From: JABCZZ01 sp964454545
Lineage (GTDB): Bacteria; Pseudomonadota; Alphaproteobacteria; Rickettsiales; JABCZZ01
Direction: 5' to 3'
NCBI GenBank assembly: GCA_964454545.1
Contig: CAYVTI010000020.1
Location: 1-41,953, forward strand
DNA length: 41,953 nucleotides
The notes under the pieces were generated by a model that was not told where the DNA came from, searched no databases, and was given only the letters and a program-made list of their open reading frames with translations. A program made the translations under genes and the position numbers. This document shows positions 16,591-23,347 of this stretch, one piece after another; the first letter of the stretch is position 1, and each line of letters starts with the position of its first letter.

Positions 16591-17168
16591 GGGTAAAGCC
16601 TTTCCACTTTCCAGCCATTGCCTTCGCGTGTATATAATTTACGCTTGTGCAGGCGGAACTTGCCTTCAACCCAGAATTCCATTGTATCTGGTACAACACG
16701 CCATCCCGACCAGTATGGTGGGCGCTTGGGCGGATCCGCGTCCGAATAGGTTTGCATGGCATCTTCGATTTTTTTCATGAATCCTTCATAGGAATCAATC
16801 GGTTGAGATTGCTTTGAAAGGAGCGCGCCTATCCGGCTTATCAGGGGACGGCTATTAAAATAATCATCTGCTTCCGCATCAGTGACTTTCCGGGCTGTTC
16901 CCTCAATGCGTATCTGTTTTCCAAGCGGTTGCCAGAAGATATTCAAGGCAGCATATGGATTCTGAGCTAGTTCCACTGATTTCCTGCTCTCCATATTTGT
17001 ATAAAACACAAATCCACGCTCATCATACCCCTTAAGCAGCACGACACGTGCTGAAGGCATTCCCTTGTTGTCCGCAGTGGCAAGTGTCATGACAGTAGGG
17101 TCCGGAATGGCTGGATTATTCTTTGCTTCCTCGAACCACAGAGAAAAAAGCTTGATCGGATCGTCCAT
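16587..17168 (-). CDS. pdxH: Pyridoxamine 5'-phosphate oxidase
   Basis: 193 aa, a complete FMN-dependent oxidase that converts pyridoxine or pyridoxamine 5'-phosphate to pyridoxal 5'-phosphate. Signature segments are SARVVLLKGYDERGFVFYTN (FMN binding), SRKSVELAQNP, the PPYWSGWRVVPDTMEFW block and the terminal WKVERLYP typical of PdxH. It is divergent from the RatA/COQ10-like gene across a 77-nt AT-rich gap and convergent with the GGDEF gene. Together with yggS it is one of two vitamin-B6-related genes in the window. Confidence 0.95.
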   Translation of the reverse strand: MDDPIKLFSLWFEEAKNNPAIPDPTVMTLATADNKGMPSARVVLLKGYDERGFVFYTNMESRKSVELAQNPYAALNIFWQPLGKQIRIEGTARKVTDAEADDYFNSRPLISRIGALLSKQSQPIDSYEGFMKKIEDAMQTYSDADPPKRPPYWSGWRVVPDTMEFWVEGKFRLHKRKLYTREGNGWKVERLYP

Positions 17169-17232
17169 AGCGATAAATTTATTTAATTGATGATGGATAA
17201 TAATTATTTATAAAAAAGTGCAATACGTTACA

Positions 17233-17238
17233 GATAAT
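17233..17238 (+). promoter_or_regulatory. Candidate -10 box (GATAAT) upstream of the RatA/COQ10 gene
   Basis: GATAAT ends 7 nt before the ATG at 17246. No good -35 or Shine-Dalgarno is seen. If used, the mRNA would be leaderless. The 17169-17245 gap also must contain the pdxH promoter on the other strand. Confidence 0.3.
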
Positions 17239-17245
17239 ACTTACC

Positions 17246-17701
17246 ATGCATAATTACTACGACAAACGTATATTGCCTTACCCGGCGCAGAAATTATTTG
17301 ACCTGGTGGTGGATATTGAGAGCTATCCCAAATTCCTGCCGTGGTGCAGGGCCGCACGCATACTTGAAAAGGAAGAAAAAAGAGTGCTGGCTGAGCTTAT
17401 CATCAGTTTCAAGCATATTACGGAAAGCTATGTGTCGGAAGTAACCTTCAAACGGCCTGCCAGTCACAACGATGACGGCTATATTGATGTCAGACTGGTC
17501 CGTGGCCCGTTCGAGAATCTGGAAAATCACTGGAGGTTCGTTCCTGTCAATGAAAACAGCACGGAAGTTTCGCTGACGCTTTCATTTAAGTTCCGTTCGC
17601 TTATACTTGATTCTATCATCGGCCTCCTTTTCGGCAAGGCATCGCAGAAAATGGTGAATGCTTTTGAAAAACGCGCCGAAGAACTCTATGGTAAGATATA
17701 A
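17246..17701 (+). CDS. RatA/COQ10-family START-fold protein
   Basis: 151 aa of the polyketide cyclase/SRPBCC fold. Conserved segments are LPYPAQKLFDLVVDIESYPKFLPWC near the start (split here by position: LPYP at 11-14, then VVDIESYPKFLPWC), LVRGPFENLENHW in the middle, and a C-terminal helix with FEKRAEEL. Mitochondrial COQ10 binds ubiquinone and supports respiration, while E. coli RatA was described as blocking 70S assembly. In an alphaproteobacterium with no RatB partner beside it, the ubiquinone-binding role is the better inference. The stop TAA shares one base with the next ATG, so it is probably translated together with the DUF2142-like gene. Confidence 0.85.
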   Translation: MHNYYDKRILPYPAQKLFDLVVDIESYPKFLPWCRAARILEKEEKRVLAELIISFKHITESYVSEVTFKRPASHNDDGYIDVRLVRGPFENLENHWRFVPVNENSTEVSLTLSFKFRSLILDSIIGLLFGKASQKMVNAFEKRAEELYGKI

Positions 17702-19074
17702 TGAGAGAAAAATGGCGATACATTGCTTCACATCCTGAGTTATTATTTCTTTTATTCGCTGTTCCCTATGGTCTGATACTGGCCTTATTGATCCCCCCGC
17801 TTGGCGGAGGGGATGAGGGATTTCACTATCACCGGATAGCCAGTATTGCCTATTTCCAGCTACTGAATAAGCCGGTGATGGTGCCATCCGGAATTGTGAG
17901 CTTTATCCAGTCTGGCCTGGATTTCTTCCATTCCGGGCTTGAGCCCCCGTTCCATTATTCAGCCGCAGAATGGCACAAGGTACATTCGATGCTGCTCGAC
18001 ACCGGCGAACTGGCGGTTATGGAACCGAATCCTGCAACTATCCATCACCCTTTTTCCTATCTGCCGCAAGTTATTCTTTTTATGCTGGCTTCGGAAGCGC
18101 ATTGCTCTCCCCTTGGCCTGTTATACCTGGCGCGTTTTGCCGGACTTGCCGCTGGCATTAGCTTAACATATATGGCAATAAAACGCATGCCATCGCATAA
18201 GTATTTTTTATGCCTGATTGCGCTGCTGCCAACGGTTACATTCTACCGCAGCTATATAAATGCGGATGCATTTACCATTGGGCTGGCGTTTCTTTTTCTG
18301 GCGATATTGTTTCGTGAAATAGCCGGCAATGAGAAAATATCTGACAGAAATATTGCCGTTATCGCTATCCTTTCATTTATTCTGGCGCAATCCAAAAGCG
18401 CATATCTGTTATTATCCTTACTTGCATTTGCGATACCGGGAAACCGATTTTCATCCCCTGTTTCGCGCATAATCTCGCTGGCAATCATTATATTGCCAGG
18501 AATGCTGGCAAGCGTAGCATGGATGGTGGTAATGAAGCAGACTTACTTTGCCGGGATACGTTATCACACCTGGGGAGGGGATGTTAACCCGGATATGCAG
18601 TCGGCTTTTATTCTGCACCACCCCTTTGAATATACGAAAATCTTATTACGGACGCTGTTCTTTACCTTTACATTGCCATTGGCTTTTACAAGCATCGTTA
18701 ACGATGTAGGTCCGGGGTATTTCATGCCGCTTCCGGTAACCATCCTGCTGATATACTTCATGGTTAAGGGAATAAGCTGTGATAGGGAAATTAACATAGA
18801 TTACGGAAAAACAGCCCGCCTGATAGCGCTAGCGGCTTTCGCCGGAATCACTGTCATTTCCTTCACTATACTATACATCCAATGGACAGGGCTTAAAGCG
18901 CCAGAAATTCAGGGTTTTCAGGGACGTTATTTTTATCCTCTACTACCGCTGATAACATTCTTTCTGAAACCTTCAAAGGAAGTGACTTCACAAAAAGCAG
19001 CCTCTTATATTGCTTTATTGGCTTTTTTAGGGTTAAGTGCATCGCTAGTGCGAATATACCTGAATTACTATTGA
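17701..19074 (+). CDS. DUF2142-like polytopic membrane protein (GT-C type)
   Basis: 457 aa with about ten or more membrane helices. The first periplasmic loop begins IPPLGGGDEGFHYHR, the acidic/His signature shared by DUF2142 and GT-C enzymes. HHPFSYLPQ and ALLPTVTFYRSYINADAF also match DUF2142. It is predicted to work in the inner membrane, plausibly transferring a sugar from polyprenyl phosphate. A GT2 enzyme that could make such a donor starts 2 nt after its stop. The start shares one base with the stop of the preceding gene. The family is known mainly as uncharacterised, so the reaction is an inference. Confidence 0.75.
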   Translation: MREKWRYIASHPELLFLLFAVPYGLILALLIPPLGGGDEGFHYHRIASIAYFQLLNKPVMVPSGIVSFIQSGLDFFHSGLEPPFHYSAAEWHKVHSMLLDTGELAVMEPNPATIHHPFSYLPQVILFMLASEAHCSPLGLLYLARFAGLAAGISLTYMAIKRMPSHKYFLCLIALLPTVTFYRSYINADAFTIGLAFLFLAILFREIAGNEKISDRNIAVIAILSFILAQSKSAYLLLSLLAFAIPGNRFSSPVSRIISLAIIILPGMLASVAWMVVMKQTYFAGIRYHTWGGDVNPDMQSAFILHHPFEYTKILLRTLFFTFTLPLAFTSIVNDVGPGYFMPLPVTILLIYFMVKGISCDREINIDYGKTARLIALAAFAGITVISFTILYIQWTGLKAPEIQGFQGRYFYPLLPLITFFLKPSKEVTSQKAASYIALLAFLGLSASLVRIYLNYY

Positions 19075-19075
19075 T

Positions 19076-20029
19076 ATGAACAGAGTAGCTGTCGTCATAC
19101 CGTGCTTCCGCGTCAGGAAATATATTCTTGACGTTATTGCTGGTATTGGCGATGAGGTGAGCAAAATATTCGTGGTAGACGATGCGTGCCCGGAGAAAAG
19201 CGGAGATTATGTCTGCGCACAATGCCGTGATCCCCGCATAGAAGTCATATATCATACGGAGAATCTCGGCGTGGGTGGCGCTGTTATGTCCGGTTACCAA
19301 AAAGCCATACAGGATAATTTTGATATCGTGATTAAAATAGACGGTGACGGCCAGATGGACTGCGCGCAGATAAAACATTTTATTGATCCTATTGCCTCCG
19401 GCAACGCGGATTATACGAAAGGAAACCGTTTCTATAATCCTTATTTTCTGAACAGGATGCCGAGGATAAGGCTTATCGGTAATGCCATACTTTCCCTGAT
19501 AACCAAACTTTCTTCCGGATATTGGGATATTTTCGATCCCACCAACGGTTTCACTGCCATCAGCGTGCCTGTGCTTAAAAAGATTCCATTGGATAGGATA
19601 AGCAAAAGATATTTCTTTGAATCGGATATGTTATTCAGGCTGAATATTATCCGGGCGGTAGTTATCGATATCCCCATAGATGCACAATATAACGATGAAG
19701 AAAGCAGCCTGATTATATCACGGAATATATGGCCTTTCCTTAAAGGAAATATTCATAATCTTATCAAGAGAATCGGATATAATTATTATCTCAGGAATTT
19801 TTCTCTCGCATCGCTGCAGTTGGCGATTGGCTTGGTGCTTGCTCTTTTCGGCACCCTATACGGATTGGCGCACTGGGAGACCAGTATCAGCACCAGCCAG
19901 CCGGCAACCGCCGGAACGGTCATGGTGGCGGCGTTGCCCATAATCGTGGGATTTCAACTATTAATGTCGTTTATTAATTATGACATTAATACAGTCCCTA
20001 AACGCCCCATAAGTAATGCATTAAGATGA
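19076..20029 (+). CDS. GT2 family glycosyltransferase with C-terminal membrane anchor
   Basis: 317 aa. The N-terminal GT-A domain starts VAVVIPCFRVRKYILDVI, has VVDDACPEKSGD for nucleotide binding and the metal motif D-G-D-G-Q-M-D near residues 89-95. Two hydrophobic helices near 245-265 and 280-300 anchor it, as in ArnC/GtrB/DPM1-like enzymes that load a sugar onto polyprenyl phosphate. It sits directly behind a DUF2142-like membrane protein, which would be a reasonable user of that lipid-linked sugar. The sugar cannot be assigned. Confidence 0.88.
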   Translation: MNRVAVVIPCFRVRKYILDVIAGIGDEVSKIFVVDDACPEKSGDYVCAQCRDPRIEVIYHTENLGVGGAVMSGYQKAIQDNFDIVIKIDGDGQMDCAQIKHFIDPIASGNADYTKGNRFYNPYFLNRMPRIRLIGNAILSLITKLSSGYWDIFDPTNGFTAISVPVLKKIPLDRISKRYFFESDMLFRLNIIRAVVIDIPIDAQYNDEESSLIISRNIWPFLKGNIHNLIKRIGYNYYLRNFSLASLQLAIGLVLALFGTLYGLAHWETSISTSQPATAGTVMVAALPIIVGFQLLMSFINYDINTVPKRPISNALR

Positions 20030-20065
20030 TCTATAAAAATCATGTGCATAATATGTTTTTTTTGC

Positions 20066-20071
20066 TATAAT
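20066..20071 (+). promoter_or_regulatory. Candidate -10 box (TATAAT) upstream of the YdcH-like gene
   Basis: A perfect TATAAT follows a T8 tract (20056-20063) and lies 43 nt before the ATG at 20115. No convincing -35 hexamer is present at 16-18 nt. The gap 20030-20114 holds nothing else recognisable. Confidence 0.35.
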
Positions 20072-20114
20072 AACCCCTCATTTATTTAATATTTTCCTTT
20101 TAAGGCTCGAGCGA

Positions 20115-20315
20115 ATGGAAGAAGAACTTGCACAGATAAAGAAGCTTGAGGCGCTTACGCTTCGGCATCAGGAACTTGATGCCATGATAGACAAGCTGAA
20201 TGCTGAAAAATTTAAAGATGAGTTCAGCTTGCACCGATTAAAAAAAGAAAAGCTTTCCCTGCGTGATGAAATTACAAAGCTGCAGGATGCTATCTACCCG
20301 GATATTATCGCTTAA
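20115..20315 (+). CDS. YdcH/DUF465 small coiled-coil protein
   Basis: 66 aa. The pattern of an N-terminal helix, a turn, then LKKEKLSLRDEITKL and a short tail is that of the DUF465/YdcH family, common in alphaproteobacteria as single or repeated short genes. It is cytoplasmic and probably forms a helical hairpin; its function is unknown. AAGG lies about 11 nt before the ATG. Its 3' end overlaps the convergent znuA by 11 nt. Confidence 0.8.
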   Translation: MEEELAQIKKLEALTLRHQELDAMIDKLNAEKFKDEFSLHRLKKEKLSLRDEITKLQDAIYPDIIA

Positions 20316-21189
20316 GATTCGGCTGCAATGCGGCCACTATTGCCATAATATTATGGCGGAACATGGCGATATAGTCCGGAGCGGGGCCGTTTGGCTCTGA
20401 AAGTGCGTCAGAATAAAGCGTGCCGCCTACGCGTATTCCTGTATCGCTTTCAAGTTGTTTTATAATATGCGCGTCTGACATGTTTTCCAGAAAAATAGCG
20501 GTAATATGCTGCGCGCGGATTTGATCAATGATACGCGCCATATCAGCAGCGGATGCCTGGCTTTCCGTGCTGATACCCATTGGCGCAATAAATTTTACTC
20601 CGTACCTTGCCGTAAAATACTGAAATGAATCATGCTGGCTGATGACCTTGCGCCTGTCCGGCGTGATTTGTGATATTTCTTTTATTGCCCATGCATCAAG
20701 GGCGTCTAGTTTTTTAATATACGCTGCAGCATTGGATTTATATTCAGGCACATGCGCTTTATCGGCTTTCACGAGCGCATCTCTTATATTTTGTACGTAT
20801 ATTCTGGCGTTCGCTATGTCCTGCCATGCGTGCGGATCATCATGCATACCGGATTTCAATGTTGTCACCCCCTTAGTGACCACGATGACCGATCCTTTAT
20901 AATTTGAAGAACTAATCAGCCTTTCCATCCATCCTTCAAGGCCGAGACCGTTGATAAATACTATATCCGCATTCGCCAGCAGCTTTGCGTCTGCAGGAGT
21001 CGGTTCGTATTCATGCACGTCACCGTTTGATCCCACCAGCACTTTTAAGTCAATATTATCCCCAGCTACCTGCTTTACCATGTCGCCTATAATACTGAAG
21101 CTGGCGACCGCTCTCAGCCTGCCATCAGCATAGGATGAGAAAGGAATAAGAGTGAGCAGGGCAACTAATGTTAATAAAAGACGTTTCAT
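20305..21189 (-). CDS. znuA: Zinc ABC transporter substrate-binding protein
   Basis: 294 aa from the ATG at 21189, which begins a good signal peptide (MKRLLLTLVALLTLIPF, cleavage near SYA-DG). A longer reading frame upstream would bury the signal. Cluster A-I metal ligands are H59 (VHEYEP), H120 (DPHAW), H186 (SQHDSFQYF) and D261 (LYSDALS). Histidine rather than glutamate at the third position is the pattern of zinc binders, although the long His-rich loop of many ZnuA proteins is missing. It delivers metal to the ZnuBC permease in the inner membrane. It starts 4 nt after znuB ends and is the last gene of the zur-znu set. Confidence 0.88.
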   Translation of the reverse strand: MKRLLLTLVALLTLIPFSSYADGRLRAVASFSIIGDMVKQVAGDNIDLKVLVGSNGDVHEYEPTPADAKLLANADIVFINGLGLEGWMERLISSSNYKGSVIVVTKGVTTLKSGMHDDPHAWQDIANARIYVQNIRDALVKADKAHVPEYKSNAAAYIKKLDALDAWAIKEISQITPDRRKVISQHDSFQYFTARYGVKFIAPMGISTESQASAADMARIIDQIRAQHITAIFLENMSDAHIIKQLESDTGIRVGGTLYSDALSEPNGPAPDYIAMFRHNIMAIVAALQPNLKR

Positions 21190-21193
21190 ATAT

Positions 21194-22060
21194 TCAGTGG
21201 AAATGTTTGCGCGGGAAGAATCGTATGATGATTCCATCCGTATATCCGGCAAATACGGATATTACATACCATACGCTTGCCGTAAGCACTATCGCGGGTC
21301 CGGAAGGAAGATTGTAATGATAGGATATCAGAAGCCCCAGGCACGATATCGTGACACCTGAAATAATGCTTAGGAATATGGCCATGTCTATGCTTTTGGT
21401 CCAGAATTTTGCCGAGATGGCTGGCAGCACCATAATGCCAACCGCCATTAACGTTCCAAGCGCCTGGAAAGAAGCAACAAGATTCAATATGATAAGAATA
21501 AGGAACACATGGTGATATATGGCGCCCTTCCCGTGCTGGGCTTTCATAAAACCGGGATCAAAGCACTCCATAATAAGCGGCCGGTAAATAACCGCCAAAG
21601 TAAGCAGGCTAAACGTGGCAATGCCATTTATTAGCTTCAGGGAATTATTATCCACGGCAAGAATATTTCCAAAAAGCACATGAAGCAGATCGACCGCGCT
21701 TCCTTTCAGGGAAATAATCATGACGCCAAGTGCAAGAGAGGTAAGATAAGAAGCAGTAAAGCTCGCATCTTCCTTGAGGTTAGTGATACGGGTGATCATC
21801 CCGGCTATAAAAGCCATGAGCAAACCGGCAATCAGTCCTCCCAAAGTCATAGGCCAGAGAGAAACACCTGTCAGAACAAACGCTATGGCAACGCCTGGAA
21901 AAATGGCATGCGATGCGGCGTCACCAAGCAGTGTCATGCGGCGTGTAACCAGAAATACACCAAGGGGCGCGCTGCTTGCTGCAGTCGTTATGCATGCTGA
22001 TAGCGCGCGCCGCATGAATCCATAGTCAGCAAAGGGCTGGATCAGAGTTTCATACAGCAT
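21194..22060 (-). CDS. znuB: Zinc ABC transporter permease
   Basis: 288 aa from the ATG at 22060, which has AAAAGG upstream; a GTG at 22066 is the alternative but sits on the ribosome site. Eight or so hydrophobic helices show the ABC-3 family pattern: RRMTLLGDAASHAIFPGVA, ALGTLMAVGIMVLPAISA, and LISYHYNLPSGPAIVL near the end. It forms the membrane channel of the zinc importer. It starts 2 nt after the znuC stop and is followed after 4 nt by znuA. Confidence 0.9.
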   Translation of the reverse strand: MLYETLIQPFADYGFMRRALSACITTAASSAPLGVFLVTRRMTLLGDAASHAIFPGVAIAFVLTGVSLWPMTLGGLIAGLLMAFIAGMITRITNLKEDASFTASYLTSLALGVMIISLKGSAVDLLHVLFGNILAVDNNSLKLINGIATFSLLTLAVIYRPLIMECFDPGFMKAQHGKGAIYHHVFLILIILNLVASFQALGTLMAVGIMVLPAISAKFWTKSIDMAIFLSIISGVTISCLGLLISYHYNLPSGPAIVLTASVWYVISVFAGYTDGIIIRFFPRKHFH

Positions 22061-22062
22061 AA

Positions 22063-22809
22063 TCACCTTTTATAGGATACTTCCCGAAAGAACCGGGTGT
22101 TTAACAAATTTTCCGAACGTAGCACCTCTTCTGATTTCCCCCAGGCGATACATTCGCGTGCAAGCAGCAAGCAGCAACTGAAATTCGCCTTGATCTGTTC
22201 AAGGTCATGGAGGACGCAGATGACCGTGCGTTTTTCCTTATGCCATATTTTTATTATGTTAAGTAAAGCTTCAGTCGTAACCGCATCAATGGCCGCAAAC
22301 GGTTCGTCGAGAAGAATAAGTTTTGCATCCTGGACGATAACTCTTGCAAATAAGGCGCGCTGAAGCTGGCCGGAGGAAAGCGTATCCAGCGTGCGGCTGG
22401 CAAGGCCGCCTAATCCTACTGTTTCCAGCGCCTGAAGCGCTTTTTCTTTCTGTCCGGAAGTGATTTGCTGGAAACCATTGCTCTTCTGCCAGAAACCGGA
22501 CGTCACCATCTGCAATACATTGATAGGAAAATCGATCTGTAAATCCGCTGTCTGCGGAAGATAGGCCATATCCCTGTAGGAGCCATTGCAGAATTCTATG
22601 GAGCCTTCAAAGATAGGCAATATGCCTGCAATCGCCTTAAGGAGCGTGCTTTTACCGGCACCGTTCGGTCCGGCAACGGTGGTAAGTTCACCGACAGCAA
22701 ATTCTCCCTTGATATGATGCAGGGCTGGCTGGCGGTTATAAGCTACCGTGAGATCATGCAGTCTGACTGCTGGTGCTGTCATGACATCGCCCAACGGGAA
22801 ATAAGCCAT
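22063..22809 (-). CDS. znuC: Zinc ABC transporter ATP-binding protein
   Basis: 248 aa (an ATG at 22782 would shorten it by nine residues, and is plausible). Walker A reads GPNGAGKST, the signature is LSSGQLQRALFAR, Walker B is LILLDEPFAAID and the switch histidine is in VICVLHDL. The terminal CLLLARECIAWG segment is typical of the ZnuC/SitB group. It powers ZnuB. A dyad at 22849-22869, between zur and this gene, is a candidate Zur operator. Confidence 0.92.
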   Translation of the reverse strand: MAYFPLGDVMTAPAVRLHDLTVAYNRQPALHHIKGEFAVGELTTVAGPNGAGKSTLLKAIAGILPIFEGSIEFCNGSYRDMAYLPQTADLQIDFPINVLQMVTSGFWQKSNGFQQITSGQKEKALQALETVGLGGLASRTLDTLSSGQLQRALFARVIVQDAKLILLDEPFAAIDAVTTEALLNIIKIWHKEKRTVICVLHDLEQIKANFSCCLLLARECIAWGKSEEVLRSENLLNTRFFREVSYKR

Positions 22810-22848
22810 AAGACCGCTATCAGGAGTGCCGCCGCTCCGGCACGCTGT

Positions 22849-22869
22849 AATGAACTACAATAATACATT
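22849..22869. promoter_or_regulatory. Candidate Zur box upstream of znuC
   Basis: A 21-bp AT-rich imperfect dyad centred on 22859, with outer nine-base arms AATGAACTA and TAATACATT matching at 7 of 9 positions. Size, AT content and position between zur and znuC fit a Zur operator. The element ends 2 nt before the zur stop. Confidence 0.45.
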
Positions 22870-22870
22870 G

Positions 22871-23281
22871 CTATATCTTGACCTTATATTCTCTGCAGCC
22901 GCGACAGGTACCGATTATTTCAACGATCTCACTTCTTGTCTTGAAGCCATTATTGGCTATTATATTTTCCAATGCGCTATACACGGATTTATCCGCCACT
23001 TCCTGCACGTTATCACACAGATAGCAGACCGCAAAAACGACGGACTCATTCTTATGCTCTTGCCCATACCTGCACATGACATAGGAGTGAGTCGAGGCAA
23101 TACGATGCGCCATACCAAGCTTTATCAGTTTATTTAGTGCACGGTATACCGTAGGCGGGCCGGTTATCCCTCTGGTTTTTACGCATTCAAGTATCTGGTA
23201 GGCGGCAAGCGGCTTATCGCTCTCACTGAGAACGTCATATATAACCTTATTAGGCCCCTTGAGAGGTTTCTGGCTGATCAT
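22871..23281 (-). CDS. zur: Zinc uptake regulator, Fur family (Zur)
   Basis: 136 aa from the ATG at 23281, which has a strong AGGGGG 7 nt upstream. An upstream start would add nine residues. The DNA-recognition helix contains GPPTVYRALNKLIKLG, where the PPTVYRAL wording is typical of Zur. HRIASTHSYVMC follows, with C70, then C86-x2-C89 and C126-x2-C129 as the structural zinc site. With zinc bound it should repress uptake genes. It heads the zur-znuC-znuB-znuA set, so autoregulation is likely. Its promoter lies in the 66-nt gap after valS. Confidence 0.9.
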   Translation of the reverse strand: MISQKPLKGPNKVIYDVLSESDKPLAAYQILECVKTRGITGPPTVYRALNKLIKLGMAHRIASTHSYVMCRYGQEHKNESVVFAVCYLCDNVQEVADKSVYSALENIIANNGFKTRSEIVEIIGTCRGCREYKVKI

Positions 23282-23292
23282 GAATAACCCCC

Positions 23293-23307
23293 TGTTATAA
23301 TGTATCA
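23293..23307. promoter_or_regulatory. Candidate Zur box and promoter upstream of zur
   Basis: TGTTATAATGTATCA is an imperfect 7-1-7 dyad sharing ATACATT (on the minus strand) with the site before znuC. On the minus strand a TTGGTG/16 nt/TATAAC promoter-like pair overlaps it, so Zur binding here would block its own transcription. Confidence 0.4.
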
Positions 23308-23347
23308 CCTTCCTACACCAATGCTAACGTCCTGTAAAGAAGAAAAA

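Noticed and set aside
20026..20063. Possible terminator after the GT2 gene (short ATGAT/ATCAT arms and a later T8 tract)
   Set aside because: The five-base AT stem is too weak and is separated from the T-run by 12 nt. The T-run is better explained as part of the upstream region of the next gene.
22158..22178. Heptamer-like repeat of GCAAGCA type within znuC
   Set aside because: It encodes CLLLAREC, which is the conserved ZnuC C-terminal sequence, so the periodicity is a codon coincidence.
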